DNA of 64,000 nt from the NCBI RefSeq assembly GCF_029338355.1, contig NZ_CP119802.1, positions 1,116,001 through 1,180,000 of the forward strand, in the 5' to 3' direction. Positions 51,992 through 60,758 of the stretch are shown one piece after another (within the stretch, counting starts at the first letter, position 1; each line of letters opens with the position of its first letter). The notes under the pieces were generated by a model. That model saw only the letters and a list, made by a program, of their open reading frames with translations, had not been told where the DNA came from and did no database searches. This stretch comes from Halosegnis marinus (lineage in GTDB: Archaea; Halobacteriota; Halobacteria; Halobacteriales; Haloarculaceae). The position numbers and the translations under genes are program-made.

Positions 51992-52106
51992 CACTACTGA
52001 AGCGGGGCGAAAGTAGTGTCAGACGGCCGTCGGTCGGGCGTCGTGGGTACCGATTCGCACGCTCGTGTTATCGAGTGGCATGGCGCCCCGCGACTCAAGT
52101 GGGGCG
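51992..52106. other. Two hairpins upstream of the GNAT gene
   Basis: CACTACT (51992-51998) pairs with AGTAGTG (52012-52018) over a 13-nt loop. CGCCCC (52084-52089) pairs with GGGGCG (52101-52106) over 11 nt, ending 16 nt before the ATG. A related gcgaaagt motif occurs twice (51977-51984 and 52007-52014). It could be a structured leader, a small RNA or only local repetition. Confidence 0.45.
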
Positions 52107-52122
52107 TCCGCGAACGGCGGGT

Positions 52123-52632
52123 ATGGACCGTTCGGTGTTCCTCCGGGACGACCGCGTCGCGCTGTGTCCCGTCGAGACGGACGACGCCGCCTTCCTCGCG
52201 CGCGTCGTGAACGACCCCGAGGTGCGCGCCGGCATCGGCACGACGACCCCCTTCGCGCGCCACGACGAGCGCGAATGGATAGAGGAGGGCGAGGGAACCC
52301 ACCTGCTCGTCACCGCCGACGGGGAGCGCGTCGGCCTCATCGGCTACGAACCGGTCGAGGAGCCGTGGGGCGTCGCCGAACTCGGCTACTTCCTCGACCC
52401 GGGCGCGTGGGGCAACGGCTACGCCACCGCCGCGGTCGAACTCGTCACGACGCACGCGTTCCGCGAGCGCCGCTACGAGAAGGTCGTCGCGGGCGTCTAC
52501 GCGACGAATCCCGCCAGCGCGCGGGTACTGGAGAAGGCCGGCTTCGAGCGGGAGGCCGTCCTCGAACGCGAGGCGTTCCGCGACGGCGAGCGCGTGGACC
52601 TCCACCGCTACGCGCTGTTCGCCGACCGGTAG
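52123..52632 (+). CDS. GNAT N-acetyltransferase (RimJ/RimL type)
   Basis: A 169-aa protein. It has the RimJ-like AELGYFLDPGAWGNGYATAAVE (acetyl-CoA site), RRYEKVVAGVYATNPASARVLEKAGF and a last strand VDLHRYALF. The substrate is unknown; members acetylate ribosomal-protein N-termini or small amines. Confidence 0.92.
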   Translation: MDRSVFLRDDRVALCPVETDDAAFLARVVNDPEVRAGIGTTTPFARHDEREWIEEGEGTHLLVTADGERVGLIGYEPVEEPWGVAELGYFLDPGAWGNGYATAAVELVTTHAFRERRYEKVVAGVYATNPASARVLEKAGFEREAVLEREAFRDGERVDLHRYALFADR

Positions 52633-52669
52633 CCCCAGCGGTTTTGTGGCGCGCCGTCGAGCCTCGGCC

Positions 52670-52837
52670 GTGAGCACGAGCCGTGCCCTCCTCCGTGCCG
52701 CCGCCGGTATCGTCTGCGTCCTCGCCGTCGCCCGCGTCGTTACCCTCGCCTTCCCGGACGCCACGCCCGTGGTGGCGGGCGCGCTCGGCGTCGGCGTCGT
52801 CGCCGCGGCCGTCCTGTTGGCGGACCTCGGCCCGTAG
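52670..52837 (+). CDS. Small two-span membrane protein
   Basis: A 55-aa protein from a GTG start, with helices at about residues 8-24 and 32-52. A TATA-like gttttgtgg (52641-52649) is 21-29 nt upstream and selects this GTG over the in-frame GTG at 52646. It follows the GNAT gene by 37 nt. Confidence 0.6.
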   Translation: MSTSRALLRAAAGIVCVLAVARVVTLAFPDATPVVAGALGVGVVAAAVLLADLGP

Positions 52838-52919
52838 CGGCCGCTGTCCGGGGAGCGTCGAAAGAAGTCGTCGGTCGGGAGCGGTTCGTGGGTCGTCGGG
52901 TGGGTGTGTGCGGCCCGCT

Positions 52920-54587
52920 CTACATCATGCCGCCCATACCGCCCATGCCGCCCATGCCGCCGCCCATCCCGCCGGGGGCGCCGCCCTCGTCCTCCTCGCC
53001 CTCGGTGGAGAGGTCGCCCGCGGCGATGATGTCGTCGATCTTGAGCACCAGGTTCGCGGCCTCGGTGGCGGAGGAGAGCGCCTGCTCCTTCGCGTGGGCC
53101 GGCTCGACGACGCCCGCCTCGTAGGTGTCGACCACGTCGCCGGTGAACACGTCGAGGCCGGCGTGCTCCTGCCCGTCGGCGTGCGCGGCGCGCAGGTCGA
53201 CGAGCGTGTCGATGGCGTCCAGCCCGGAGTTGTCCGCGAGGACGCGCGGGATGAGTTCGAGCGAGTCCGCGAACGCCTCGACGGCGAGCTGTTCGCGCCC
53301 CTCGACGCCGTCGGCGTAGTCGCGGAGGCGCTTGGCGAGCTCGACCTCGATGGCGCCGCCGCCCGCGAGGACGCGGCCGTCGGAGACGGTCGTCGCGACC
53401 ACGTCGAGCGCGTCGCCGATGCCGCGCTCGAGCTCGTCGACGACGTGCTCGGTGGAGCCGCGCAGCAGCAGGGTGACGCCGTGGGCGTCGTCGCCCTCGA
53501 CGTAGAACAGCTCGTCGGCGTCGTCGCGGCTGATGTCGGCCGTGCCGAGCGCCGTCGCGTCGATGTCGTCGAGGTCGGAGACGACGGACGCGCCCGTGAC
53601 CTCCTTCAGGAACTTGATGTCGGACTTCTTCGTCCGGCGGACCGCGAGGATGCCCTTCTTCGCGAGGTAGTGCTGGGCCATGTCGTCGATGCCCTTCTGG
53701 CAGAAGACGACGTCGGCGCCGGAGTCGGCGATGGCATCGACCTTCGCGCGCAGCTGCTCCTCCTCGCTGTCGAGGAACGCCTGGAGCTGGTCGGGCGAGT
53801 CGAGCTGGAGCTCGGCGTCGACGTCCGTCTCGTCCAGCTCGATGGGCTCGTTCGTCAGCAGGACGCGCGCGTCCTCGAGGTCGGTCGGCATGTCGTCGTG
53901 GACCGGGTCCTTGTCGATGACCGCGCCGTTGAGCAGCTCGGACTCGCCGGCCGAGCGGCCCGTCTGCGTCTCGATGTTGATGTACTCCAGGTCCACGACG
54001 TGGCTGCCGTCGTCCGCCTCGACGGTGACGCCGTTGACGGCGTCCACGATGAGGTTCGCGAGCAGCTCCTTGTTGAGCTCGGCCCCTTTGCCGGTCATGG
54101 AGGTCTCCGCGACCTTACGGAGCAGCTCCTCGTCGTCCGGCTCGACCCGCGTCGCGAGGTCGTCGATTTCCTCGCGCGCCTTCTCGCTCGCGAGGTGGAA
54201 CCCCTTGATGACCGCCGTGGGGTGGATGTCCTGTTCGAGGAGGTCCTCGGCGTTCTTCAGGAGCTCGCCCGCGAGCGCGACCGCCGTGGTCGTGCCGTCG
54301 CCGGCCTCGTCCTCCTGTGTCTCCGCGACCTCGACGATCATCGAGGCCGTGGGGTTGTCGATGTCCATCTCCTGGAGGATGGTCACGCCGTCGTTCGTGA
54401 CCGTGACGTCACCCATCGAGGAGACGAGCATCTTGTCCATGCCCTTCGGCCCCAGCGTCGAGCGTACCGCCTCCGCGACCGCCCGCGCCGCGGAGATGTT
54501 GTGTCCCTGCGCGTCCTTGTCCTTCATGCGCTGGGAGTCCTCGCCGAGAATGATCATCGGCTGGCCCTGCATTCGCTGTTGGCTCAT
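52920..54587 (-). CDS. thsA: Thermosome subunit (group II chaperonin)
   Basis: A 555-aa CCT/TCP-1 type chaperonin. It includes STLGPKGMDKMLV, NDGVTILQEMDIDNPTASM, EAGDGTTTAVALAGELL (ATP site) and a GGM-repeat tail (GGMGGGMGGMGGMGGMM). The ATG at 54587 (MSQQRMQGQ) is preferred over the GTG six bases upstream. It assembles in double rings for ATP-driven protein folding. Haloarchaea usually have two or three paralogues; I cannot tell which this is. Confidence 0.95.
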   Translation of the reverse strand: MSQQRMQGQPMIILGEDSQRMKDKDAQGHNISAARAVAEAVRSTLGPKGMDKMLVSSMGDVTVTNDGVTILQEMDIDNPTASMIVEVAETQEDEAGDGTTTAVALAGELLKNAEDLLEQDIHPTAVIKGFHLASEKAREEIDDLATRVEPDDEELLRKVAETSMTGKGAELNKELLANLIVDAVNGVTVEADDGSHVVDLEYINIETQTGRSAGESELLNGAVIDKDPVHDDMPTDLEDARVLLTNEPIELDETDVDAELQLDSPDQLQAFLDSEEEQLRAKVDAIADSGADVVFCQKGIDDMAQHYLAKKGILAVRRTKKSDIKFLKEVTGASVVSDLDDIDATALGTADISRDDADELFYVEGDDAHGVTLLLRGSTEHVVDELERGIGDALDVVATTVSDGRVLAGGGAIEVELAKRLRDYADGVEGREQLAVEAFADSLELIPRVLADNSGLDAIDTLVDLRAAHADGQEHAGLDVFTGDVVDTYEAGVVEPAHAKEQALSSATEAANLVLKIDDIIAAGDLSTEGEEDEGGAPGGMGGGMGGMGGMGGMM

Positions 54588-54611
54588 AGTCACCCGATTG
54601 ATTGTCCGTAG

Positions 54612-54625
54612 TTCTATATAAAAGC
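54612..54625 (-). promoter_or_regulatory. Strong TATA box for the thermosome gene
   Basis: On the minus strand it reads cttttatatagaac, the most consensus-like TATA box in the window. It is 25-38 nt before the thermosome start and fits a highly expressed, possibly heat-inducible gene. Confidence 0.75.
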
Positions 54626-54767
54626 GACGATGCGGGGCGAGCGCGGACGGGGGCGACGGCGGGGCGACCGAGCCGCGAAACCGTCGGACGGGAACGGCTT
54701 TCCGGCGACGCTCGCCGACGCGTGTGGTACGTCGTGACGTGGCTTGCGGGGCGTTCCGAGCGGGGGT

Positions 54768-55154
54768 TTATACGGGTTCGGTCCAGTTCACCACGACCGA
54801 CCCGACGACGAACGCGTCGCGGCTCTCCTCGTCGCGGCGCACCCGGAGCGTGTTCTCGCCCTCGCGCAGTTCCGCGCCGGTGACCGCGTCGGTCCACGAC
54901 TGCCACCCGTCGGCGGGCGGGAGGTCGAACCCGGACAGCGGCTCCCCGTTGAGGAGCACCTCGTGGTCGTAGGTGCCCACGTCGTACGCCTGTATCTGGA
55001 GGTAGGCGTCGGCCGCGTCGTCGGTTCCGACCTCGAAGACGACCTCGCTCGACCGGTCGCCGGCGAACTCGGCCCACGGCACGTCGAGCGCCTCCTCGTG
55101 CGGCCCCAGCAGTTCGCCGAACTCGACGAGCGCGTGGACCGTGCGTCTGCTCAT
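54768..55154 (-). CDS. Haloarchaeal beta-sandwich protein of unknown function
   Basis: A 128-aa acidic protein beginning MSRRTVHALVEFGELLGPHE. The sequence (YDHEVLLNGEPLSGFDLPPA ... WQSWTDAV ... LREGENTLRVR) resembles small galactose-binding-like or CBM-like beta domains. No signal peptide is present. I recognise no specific family. It lies between the thermosome promoter and tRNA-Ser on the minus strand. Confidence 0.7.
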   Translation of the reverse strand: MSRRTVHALVEFGELLGPHEEALDVPWAEFAGDRSSEVVFEVGTDDAADAYLQIQAYDVGTYDHEVLLNGEPLSGFDLPPADGWQSWTDAVTGAELREGENTLRVRRDEESRDAFVVGSVVVNWTEPV

Positions 55155-55199
55155 ACGCCCACGAGGGGTCGCAGGACTTGAAACGTGTCGGAATCGGAA

Positions 55200-55327
55200 C
55201 GCGGTGCTCGTCGGTTGCTCGCGTCGGAAGCGCCGGGACGGGGATTCGAACCGGAACCGGACGGTCCTGCTCTCTCGTTTCACTCGTTGCGCGGGCTGCG
55301 ACCGGTAGGGTTCGAATCCCGACGACA
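55200..55327 (-). pseudogene. Duplicated tRNA-Ser 3' end and flank
   Basis: 55231-55252 copies the T-arm and acceptor 3' strand of the tRNA-Ser gene (21 of 22 identical to 55395-55416). The copy extends into the 3' flank: cgcggtgctcg occurs at 55200-55210 and again at 55360-55370. A second TTCGAA T-loop-like motif (gggttcgaatccc) lies at 55309-55321 on the other strand. None of these forms a full tRNA. Confidence 0.65.
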
Positions 55328-55394
55328 GGCTTCGACGCTCGTGGGGTGCGAGCACACGCTACGCGGTGCTCGACGTTCGTTCGCGAGAGAACTA

Positions 55395-55475
55395 CGCCGG
55401 GACGGGGATTTGAACCCCGGATCCATAACGGAACACGCTTTCCAGGCGTGCGCCTTACCACTCGGCCATCCCGGC
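55395..55475 (-). tRNA. tRNA-Ser (anticodon GGA)
   Basis: On the minus strand: acceptor GCCGGGA pairs with TCCCGGC, D-stem GCC/GGC, anticodon stem CACGC/GCGTG around loop CTGGAAA (anticodon GGA, reads UCC/UCU), a long variable arm, T-stem GGGG/CCCC with TTCAAAT loop, and discriminator G. The long variable arm and discriminator fit serine. CCA is not encoded. A TATA-like ctttacag lies upstream. Confidence 0.95.
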
Positions 55476-55532
55476 TTCGTCCGTTCTACCCCGTTCGGAC
55501 TGTAAAGCGTTTCGAGACGGGTCGCCGCGCGC

Positions 55533-55721
55533 CTACCCGAGGTACTCGTCGACGGCGTACGAGAGGACGGCGGTCACCGCCCCGACCCCGACGGCGACGA
55601 CGACGGCCACGAACACCGAGATGTCCGCGCCGGTCGCCAGCCGGTAGCCGAGCGCGAGGACGGCGAACAGCAGGCCGCCGATGACGCCCCACAGCGCGCT
55701 CTCGCGGACGACGCGGCGCAT
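55533..55721 (-). CDS. Small two-span membrane protein downstream of ridA
   Basis: A 62-aa protein: MRRVVRESALWGVIGGLLFA, a first helix, then a second at about residues 34-56, and acidic end DEYLG. The ATG follows the ridA stop with no gap, so it is translated from the ridA transcript. Function unknown. Confidence 0.75.
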   Translation of the reverse strand: MRRVVRESALWGVIGGLLFAVLALGYRLATGADISVFVAVVVAVGVGAVTAVLSYAVDEYLG

Positions 55722-56102
55722 CTACTCGACGGACGCGACGGCCTCTATCTCGACGGCGACGCCCTTCGGGAGCGCCCCCGCCTGCACCGCCGAGCGCGCC
55801 GGCGGCTCCGCGTCGAAGAACTCGGCGTAGGTCGCGTTCATCTCCTCGAAGTCGTCGATGTCCGCCAGGAAGACGGTGGTCTTGAGCACGTCTCCGAGCC
55901 CCGCACCCGCCTCCGCGAGCACGGCCTCCAGGTTCGAGAGCGCGAGCTCCGTCTGCTCGGACACGGGAGCGTCCGCGCGCAGGTCGCCGTCCGGCGTGAG
56001 GGGTATCTGCCCGGCGGTGAACACGAGGTCGCCGTTCGTCGTCGCCTGGCTGTACGCGCCGACGGCCGCGGGCGCGTCGTCGGTGTGGACCGTCTCCTTC
56101 AT
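55722..56102 (-). CDS. ridA: RidA family enamine/imine deaminase
   Basis: A 126-aa protein: AAVGAYSQATTNGDLVFTAG, QTELALSNLEAVLAEAG and ARSAVQAGALPKGVAVEIEA, containing the substrate-binding arginine (PARSAV) of active RidA. It hydrolyses reactive 2-aminoacrylate or 2-aminocrotonate made by PLP dehydratases such as IlvA, which is encoded 4 kb away. Confidence 0.95.
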   Translation of the reverse strand: MKETVHTDDAPAAVGAYSQATTNGDLVFTAGQIPLTPDGDLRADAPVSEQTELALSNLEAVLAEAGAGLGDVLKTTVFLADIDDFEEMNATYAEFFDAEPPARSAVQAGALPKGVAVEIEAVASVE

Positions 56103-56188
56103 GTCCGCGGGGTCGCCGCCGCCGGCCTTAACTCCGGGGGCATCGCCCGGACCGGAGGGATTGAGACGCCGGGCCGCGTAGCCCGACT

Positions 56189-57043
56189 ATGGACCGACCC
56201 TCGCTGCGCGCGCTCGCCGCCGGGTTCGGGGGACTGACGGCGGCCGCCGCGGGCGTCGTCGGCGTCTCCTACGCCGGGGCGCGCGGCGTCCCGCTCTCCG
56301 CGCTCCACGGCGACGCGGTCGTCGGCCCGGACTGGGCCGACCGCCACGGCCTCCGGGGGGCCGACGCCGCCGGCGAGATGGAGAGCCTCGCCGCCTACGC
56401 CCGTCCGGGGTTCACGCCCGACGGCGTCCACCCCGACGTGCGCGCGCTGTACGAACACACGAGCGACTTCGAGATGACGCTCGACGCGACGTGGCACCGC
56501 CCCTTCCGCCTCGGGGCGCGCCTCGCTTCCCGGTGGACGGACCGGGTCGAACAGCTGAACCTCCCGGGACCGGGCGGCGACCCGAAGCGGCTCCGGAGCG
56601 ACCTCGCCGACCTCGCGGCGTGGGCCGCGCGCGAGGACCCGCGCGAGGAGCCCCGGCTGTGGATACGGACGGACACGCGCACCGACGACGGCGTCTTCGT
56701 CGCGGTGTACGCCAGCCACGTCCGCGACGGCGAGCGGTTCGTCAACATCGCCGTTCCCCTCCCCGGCGCGAACCTCGCCACCGTCCTCCGGATGCGCCAC
56801 CGCGGCGACGGCATCGAACTCACCACCGACTGCCCGGACGGCGGGCTGTACCTCCACACGGGCGCGGGGGCGTTCGCCCTCCCGGCGAGCCAGCGGTTCC
56901 TCGTCCTCCCGGGTCGCGACCCCGCCGCGCCGGACCCGCCCGCCGGCGTGGACCGCTACGACGCCGACGTGCTCGCGCGCCAGCGCATCCGCCTGTTCGG
57001 CCTGCCGCTCGTGACGGTCCGGTACGCCGCCGTCCGGGAGTGA
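56189..57043 (+). CDS. Uncharacterised membrane-anchored protein
   Basis: A 284-aa protein with one N-terminal hydrophobic segment (residues 8-30, AAGFGGLTAAAAGVVGVSYA), probably an anchor or uncleaved signal, and a soluble domain containing EHTSDFEMTLDATWHRPFRL and ELTTDCPDGGLYLHTGAGAF. I do not recognise the family. It starts soon after the divergent ridA and ends 49 nt before the MutS-like gene. Confidence 0.7.
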   Translation: MDRPSLRALAAGFGGLTAAAAGVVGVSYAGARGVPLSALHGDAVVGPDWADRHGLRGADAAGEMESLAAYARPGFTPDGVHPDVRALYEHTSDFEMTLDATWHRPFRLGARLASRWTDRVEQLNLPGPGGDPKRLRSDLADLAAWAAREDPREEPRLWIRTDTRTDDGVFVAVYASHVRDGERFVNIAVPLPGANLATVLRMRHRGDGIELTTDCPDGGLYLHTGAGAFALPASQRFLVLPGRDPAAPDPPAGVDRYDADVLARQRIRLFGLPLVTVRYAAVRE

Positions 57044-57060
57044 GCGCGCGCGAGCGATGG

Positions 57061-57067
57061 AGTTTTC
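57061..57067 (+). promoter_or_regulatory. TATA-like box deciding the MutS-like gene start
   Basis: agttttc (57061-57067) lies 26-32 nt before the ATG at 57093. This box would fall inside the coding sequence of the ATG at 57057, so the later ATG is preferred. Confidence 0.5.
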
Positions 57068-57092
57068 CACGCCCCGAGCGCTACCGGACCCA

Positions 57093-59066
57093 ATGGAGTT
57101 GGAGTCGGTGCCCGGCGTCGGCGCGAAGACGGCGGAGCGCCTCCGCGAACTCGACGACCCGGAGGGGGCGCTCGAACGCGGGGACGTGGCGGCCATCGCC
57201 CGCGCGCCCGGCGTCTCCGAGGGTCGGGCGGCCCGCATCGCCCGCGGGGCCATCCGCGCGCGCCACGGCGACGACACGGACGTCCTCGCCACCGACCGGG
57301 CGCGGGAACTGTACCGCGACGCGCTCGGCCTCGTGCAGGAGCGGGCCGTCACCGATTACGCGGCGCGGCGGCTGGAGACGTTCTACCCCTCGGCGAGCGC
57401 CGACCGCATCGCCGAGGCCCACGAGTTCACGGAGCGGGCCGTCGAGCGCGACCCCGACGAGGAGGTGCTCGCGGCCCTCGACGGAGTCGCCCCCCTCGAC
57501 GAGCCGCGGGACGTGCGCGTGCGCGACCGCTGTCTGGCGACGACGGACGCCGAGACGTTCTCGAAGGCGCGCGCCGAGTTCCCCGAACTCTCCGTCGAAC
57601 TCGTGGAGGACGCCCGCGGGCTGGCGGACCTCGCGCGCGGCTACGCTACGGTCGTCGCGCTGGACGAGGCCTTTACGGGGGTCGAGGTGGAGGGCGACGT
57701 GCGCGTCGAGCCGACCGCCTTCGACGACCCCGTCTCCGTGGTGCCGGAGCGGGCGCTCGCCTTCTTCGCGCGCAACCGCGACCGGGTGCGCGCCGCCGCC
57801 CGCGTCCACGCGGCCGCCGGGCTCGACGCCCCGCTCGACGTGGACGCCGTGGACGACGCGCTCGCCAGACTGACCGAGGACGGCACCGTCGCGGACGACG
57901 ACGAACTCGACCGCCTCACCGTGGCCGTGGACGACCTCGACGCCGCGGTGTCGATGGCCGAGAGCGTCGCCAACGACCGCCTCCGTGAGGCCATCGAGGA
58001 GCGCGACGTGACCATCGAGGGCGCGGACCTGCTCTCGCTCGTGGAGCGGGGCGCGGGCGTCGACTCGCTGCTCGACCGCGAACTCGCCGACGAGTACGCC
58101 GACGCCGTCGCGGCCGCCCGCGACCACCTCGTGGACGCGCTCTCGCTGTCGGACCACGAGACGCTCGCGCGCACCGCCTTCCCCGACGACCCCACGTTTC
58201 CCGTGGAGGCGGACGACCGCGTGACCTCGAAGCTCCGCGAACAGCTCTCGGCGGCGCGGGACCGCCGGGCAGCCCGGCTGAAGCGCGACCTCGCCGAACG
58301 GCTCGCGGACCTCCGGGGGCCGGCCGCCGACCTCGTGGACGCCGCGCTCGAACTCGACGTGGAACTCGCGGTCGCGCGCTTCGCCCGCGACTTCGCGTGT
58401 ACGATGCCGACGTTCGAGGGGCGCGGCTTCGAAATCGAGGGCGGACGCTCGCCGCTGCTCGACGTGCCCTTCGCCGAGGCCGAGCCGGTCGACTACGGGG
58501 TCGAGGGGGTCGCCGTCCTCTCGGGCGTCAATTCGGGGGGGAAGACCTCGACGCTCGACCTCGTCGGCCTCGTCGCCGTCCTCGCGCAGATGGGCCTGCC
58601 CGTCCCCGCCGAGTCGGCCCGCGTCGAGCGGTTCGAGGCGGTTCACTACCAGGCGAAGTCGCAGGGCACCCTCGACGCGGGCGCGTTCGAGGCGACGCTC
58701 CGGGAGTTCGGGGCGCTGGCGACGGGCGACGCGAAGCGGCTGGTGCTGGTGGACGAACTCGAATCCATCACCGAACCGGGCGCGTCGGCGCTCATCATCG
58801 CCGGCATCCTGGAGGCGCTCGCGGACTCCGACTCCACGGCCGTCTTCGTCTCGCACCTCGCCGGCGAGATACGCGACGCCGCGGGCATCGACGTGACCGT
58901 GGACGGCATCGAGGCCGTCGGCCTGGAGGACGGCGAACTCGTCGTGAACCGCTCGCCCCGGAAGGACCACCTCGCGCGCTCGACGCCCGAGTTAATCGTC
59001 GAGAAACTCGCCGAGGCCGACGAGGGCGAGGCGGACTTCTACCGCGACCTGCTCGCGAAGTTCTGA
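57093..59066 (+). CDS. MutS-family ATPase with N-terminal helix-hairpin-helix
   Basis: A 657-aa protein. Residues 1-55 are an HhH pair (MELESVPGVGAKTAERLREL, RAPGVSEGRAARIARGAI). A coiled core follows, and the MutS ATPase has Walker A VLSGVNSGGKTSTLDL (about residues 474-489), Walker B RLVLVDELESITEPG (about 549-563) and AVFVSHLAGEI. No mismatch-recognition domain is visible, so it resembles MutS2/MutS5-like archaeal proteins and not MutS1. It probably acts on branched DNA. It is followed by a second orc gene. Confidence 0.9.
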   Translation: MELESVPGVGAKTAERLRELDDPEGALERGDVAAIARAPGVSEGRAARIARGAIRARHGDDTDVLATDRARELYRDALGLVQERAVTDYAARRLETFYPSASADRIAEAHEFTERAVERDPDEEVLAALDGVAPLDEPRDVRVRDRCLATTDAETFSKARAEFPELSVELVEDARGLADLARGYATVVALDEAFTGVEVEGDVRVEPTAFDDPVSVVPERALAFFARNRDRVRAAARVHAAAGLDAPLDVDAVDDALARLTEDGTVADDDELDRLTVAVDDLDAAVSMAESVANDRLREAIEERDVTIEGADLLSLVERGAGVDSLLDRELADEYADAVAAARDHLVDALSLSDHETLARTAFPDDPTFPVEADDRVTSKLREQLSAARDRRAARLKRDLAERLADLRGPAADLVDAALELDVELAVARFARDFACTMPTFEGRGFEIEGGRSPLLDVPFAEAEPVDYGVEGVAVLSGVNSGGKTSTLDLVGLVAVLAQMGLPVPAESARVERFEAVHYQAKSQGTLDAGAFEATLREFGALATGDAKRLVLVDELESITEPGASALIIAGILEALADSDSTAVFVSHLAGEIRDAAGIDVTVDGIEAVGLEDGELVVNRSPRKDHLARSTPELIVEKLAEADEGEADFYRDLLAKF

Positions 59067-59114
59067 GCAGCGCCCATACGCTTATGGGGTCCCGGTAGCG
59101 AGGTGGAAGTGAAA

Positions 59115-60233
59115 ATGGCCGGGGACATGCTCGGGTGGGACGAGTCCGTCTTCCGCGACGAGGGCGTCTTCGACTTCGAGTACGTCCCGGAGACGTTCCG
59201 CCACCGCGACGAGCAGATGGAGACGCTGAAGTACGCGCTCCGGCCCGCCGTGCGGGGCTCGCGACCGCTCAACGTGATGGCGCGCGGCCCGCCTGGCACC
59301 GGCAAGACGACCGCGGTCCAGAAGCTCTTCGGCGAACTGTCGGGCGTCTCGGACGTGCGCACGGTGCGCGTCAACTGTCAGGTGGACTCGACGCGCTACT
59401 CCGTCTTCTCGCGGCTGTTCGAGGGGCTGTTCGAGTACGAGCCGCCCACCTCGGGCATCTCGTTCAAGAAGCTGTTCGGGCAGATAACCGACAAGCTCGT
59501 CGAGGACGACGAGGTGATGGTCGTCGCGCTCGACGACGTGAACTACCTGTTCTACGAGAACGAGGCCTCCGACACGCTCTACTCGCTCCTTCGCGCGCAC
59601 GAGGCCCACGCCGGCGCGAAGATCGGCGTCGTCGTCGTCTCCTCGGACCTCGACCTCGATGTCATCGCGGAACTCGACGGCCGCGTCCAGTCCGTGTTCC
59701 GGCCCGAGGAGGTGTACTTCGGGAAGTACGGCGAGCGGGAGATAGCCGACATCCTCTCCGAGCGCGTCGAGCGCGGCTTCCGGGAGGGCGCGGTCGGCCC
59801 GCAGGTGCTCGACCGGGTGGCCGCGCTCACCGCCGACGCGGGCGGCGACCTCCGGGTCGGCATCGACCTGCTCCGGCGCGCGGGCCTCAACGCCGAGATG
59901 CGCGGCTCCACCGAGGTCGCGGTCGAGGACGTGGACGACGCCTACGAGAAGGCGAAACACGTCCACCTCTCGCGGCACCTCCGCGGGCTCTCGGAGTCCG
60001 AGCGGGCGTTCGTCCGCGTCCTCGCGGAACACGACGGGAAGCGGGCCGGCGACGTCTTCGACGCCTTCCACGACGAGACGGGCCTCGGCTACACGCGCTA
60101 CTCGGAGATAATCAACAAGCTGGACCAGCTCGGCCTCATCGACGCGGAGTACGCCGAGGTGGAGGGGCGCGGGCGGTCGCGGGAGCTGTCGCTGTCGTAC
60201 GACGCCGAGGCGGTGCTCGACCGCCTAGAGTAG
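59115..60233 (+). CDS. Second Orc1/Cdc6-family protein
   Basis: A 372-aa AAA+ protein. Walker A is [15 protein letters not shown] (about residues 56-70). Walker B reads [11 protein letters not shown] (about 136-146), with Asp-Asp-Val in place of DE. It has a C-terminal winged helix ([22 protein letters not shown]). Start options are GTG at 59103 or ATG at 59115; the ATG is preferred because homologues have short N-termini. It resembles the orc2-type paralogue that is not paired with an origin; only 48 bases precede it and they contain no ORB. Its stop overlaps the convergent isochorismatase gene. Confidence 0.93.
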   Translation: MAGDMLGWDESVFRDEGVFDFEYVPETFRHRDEQMETLKYALRPAVRGSRPLNVMARGPPGTGKTTAVQKLFGELSGVSDVRTVRVNCQVDSTRYSVFSRLFEGLFEYEPPTSGISFKKLFGQITDKLVEDDEVMVVALDDVNYLFYENEASDTLYSLLRAHEAHAGAKIGVVVVSSDLDLDVIAELDGRVQSVFRPEEVYFGKYGEREIADILSERVERGFREGAVGPQVLDRVAALTADAGGDLRVGIDLLRRAGLNAEMRGSTEVAVEDVDDAYEKAKHVHLSRHLRGLSESERAFVRVLAEHDGKRAGDVFDAFHDETGLGYTRYSEIINKLDQLGLIDAEYAEVEGRGRSRELSLSYDAEAVLDRLE

Positions 60234-60758
60234 GTCCGCCGACGCCACGACCTCGGCGAACTCGCCCGAGAGCTGTGCCAGCGCCGTCCGGTGGACGAGG
60301 TCGGCGTCGAACCGCTCGCCGTCCAGTTCGCGGTCGTGGGTCGCCGTCGCGTCCGCGACCACCCGAACGGAGAAGCCGAGGTTCTCGGCCATCCGCGTCG
60401 TCGTGGAGACGCAGTGGTCCGTCGTCAGCCCGCAGACGACGAGGTGGTCGTGGCCGCGCTCGCGGAGCCACGCTTCCAGGTCGGTGCCGACGAAGGCGCT
60501 GTTGACCCGCTTCGTTACGACGTGTTCGCCCTCTCGCGGCTCCAGCCCCTCCTTCCACGCGAACCCCGGGTTCTCCGAGCGAAGCGGGGAGTCGGGTTCC
60601 GTCGAGTCGTGGCGGGCGTGGACGACGGGGTCGCCGCGCTCGCGCCACGCGGCGAGCAGGTCGCGGGCACGGGCCTCCGCGTCGGGGTTGTTGCGCTCGC
60701 CCCACCCCGGTTCGTCGAACCCCGTCTGGAGGTCGACGAGCAGGAGGACGGCGCTCAC
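60225..60758 (-). CDS. Isochorismatase-fold cysteine hydrolase
   Basis: A 177-aa protein from a GTG start. The catalytic triad is visible: [11 protein letters not shown] (Asp), [16 protein letters not shown] (Lys) and [17 protein letters not shown] (Cys). Members hydrolyse amides such as nicotinamide or ureidoacrylate or small C-N bonds. The start codon overlaps the stop of the YcgG-like gene by 4 nt (GTGA), so the two form an operon. Confidence 0.92.
   Translation of the reverse strand: MSAVLLLVDLQTGFDEPGWGERNNPDAEARARDLLAAWRERGDPVVHARHDSTEPDSPLRSENPGFAWKEGLEPREGEHVVTKRVNSAFVGTDLEAWLRERGHDHLVVCGLTTDHCVSTTTRMAENLGFSVRVVADATATHDRELDGERFDADLVHRTALAQLSGEFAEVVASADLL

Noticed and set aside
59067-59114. 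A second replication origin beside the second orc gene
   Set aside because: Only 48 bases separate it from the previous gene and no ORB or AT-rich stretch is visible on either side.
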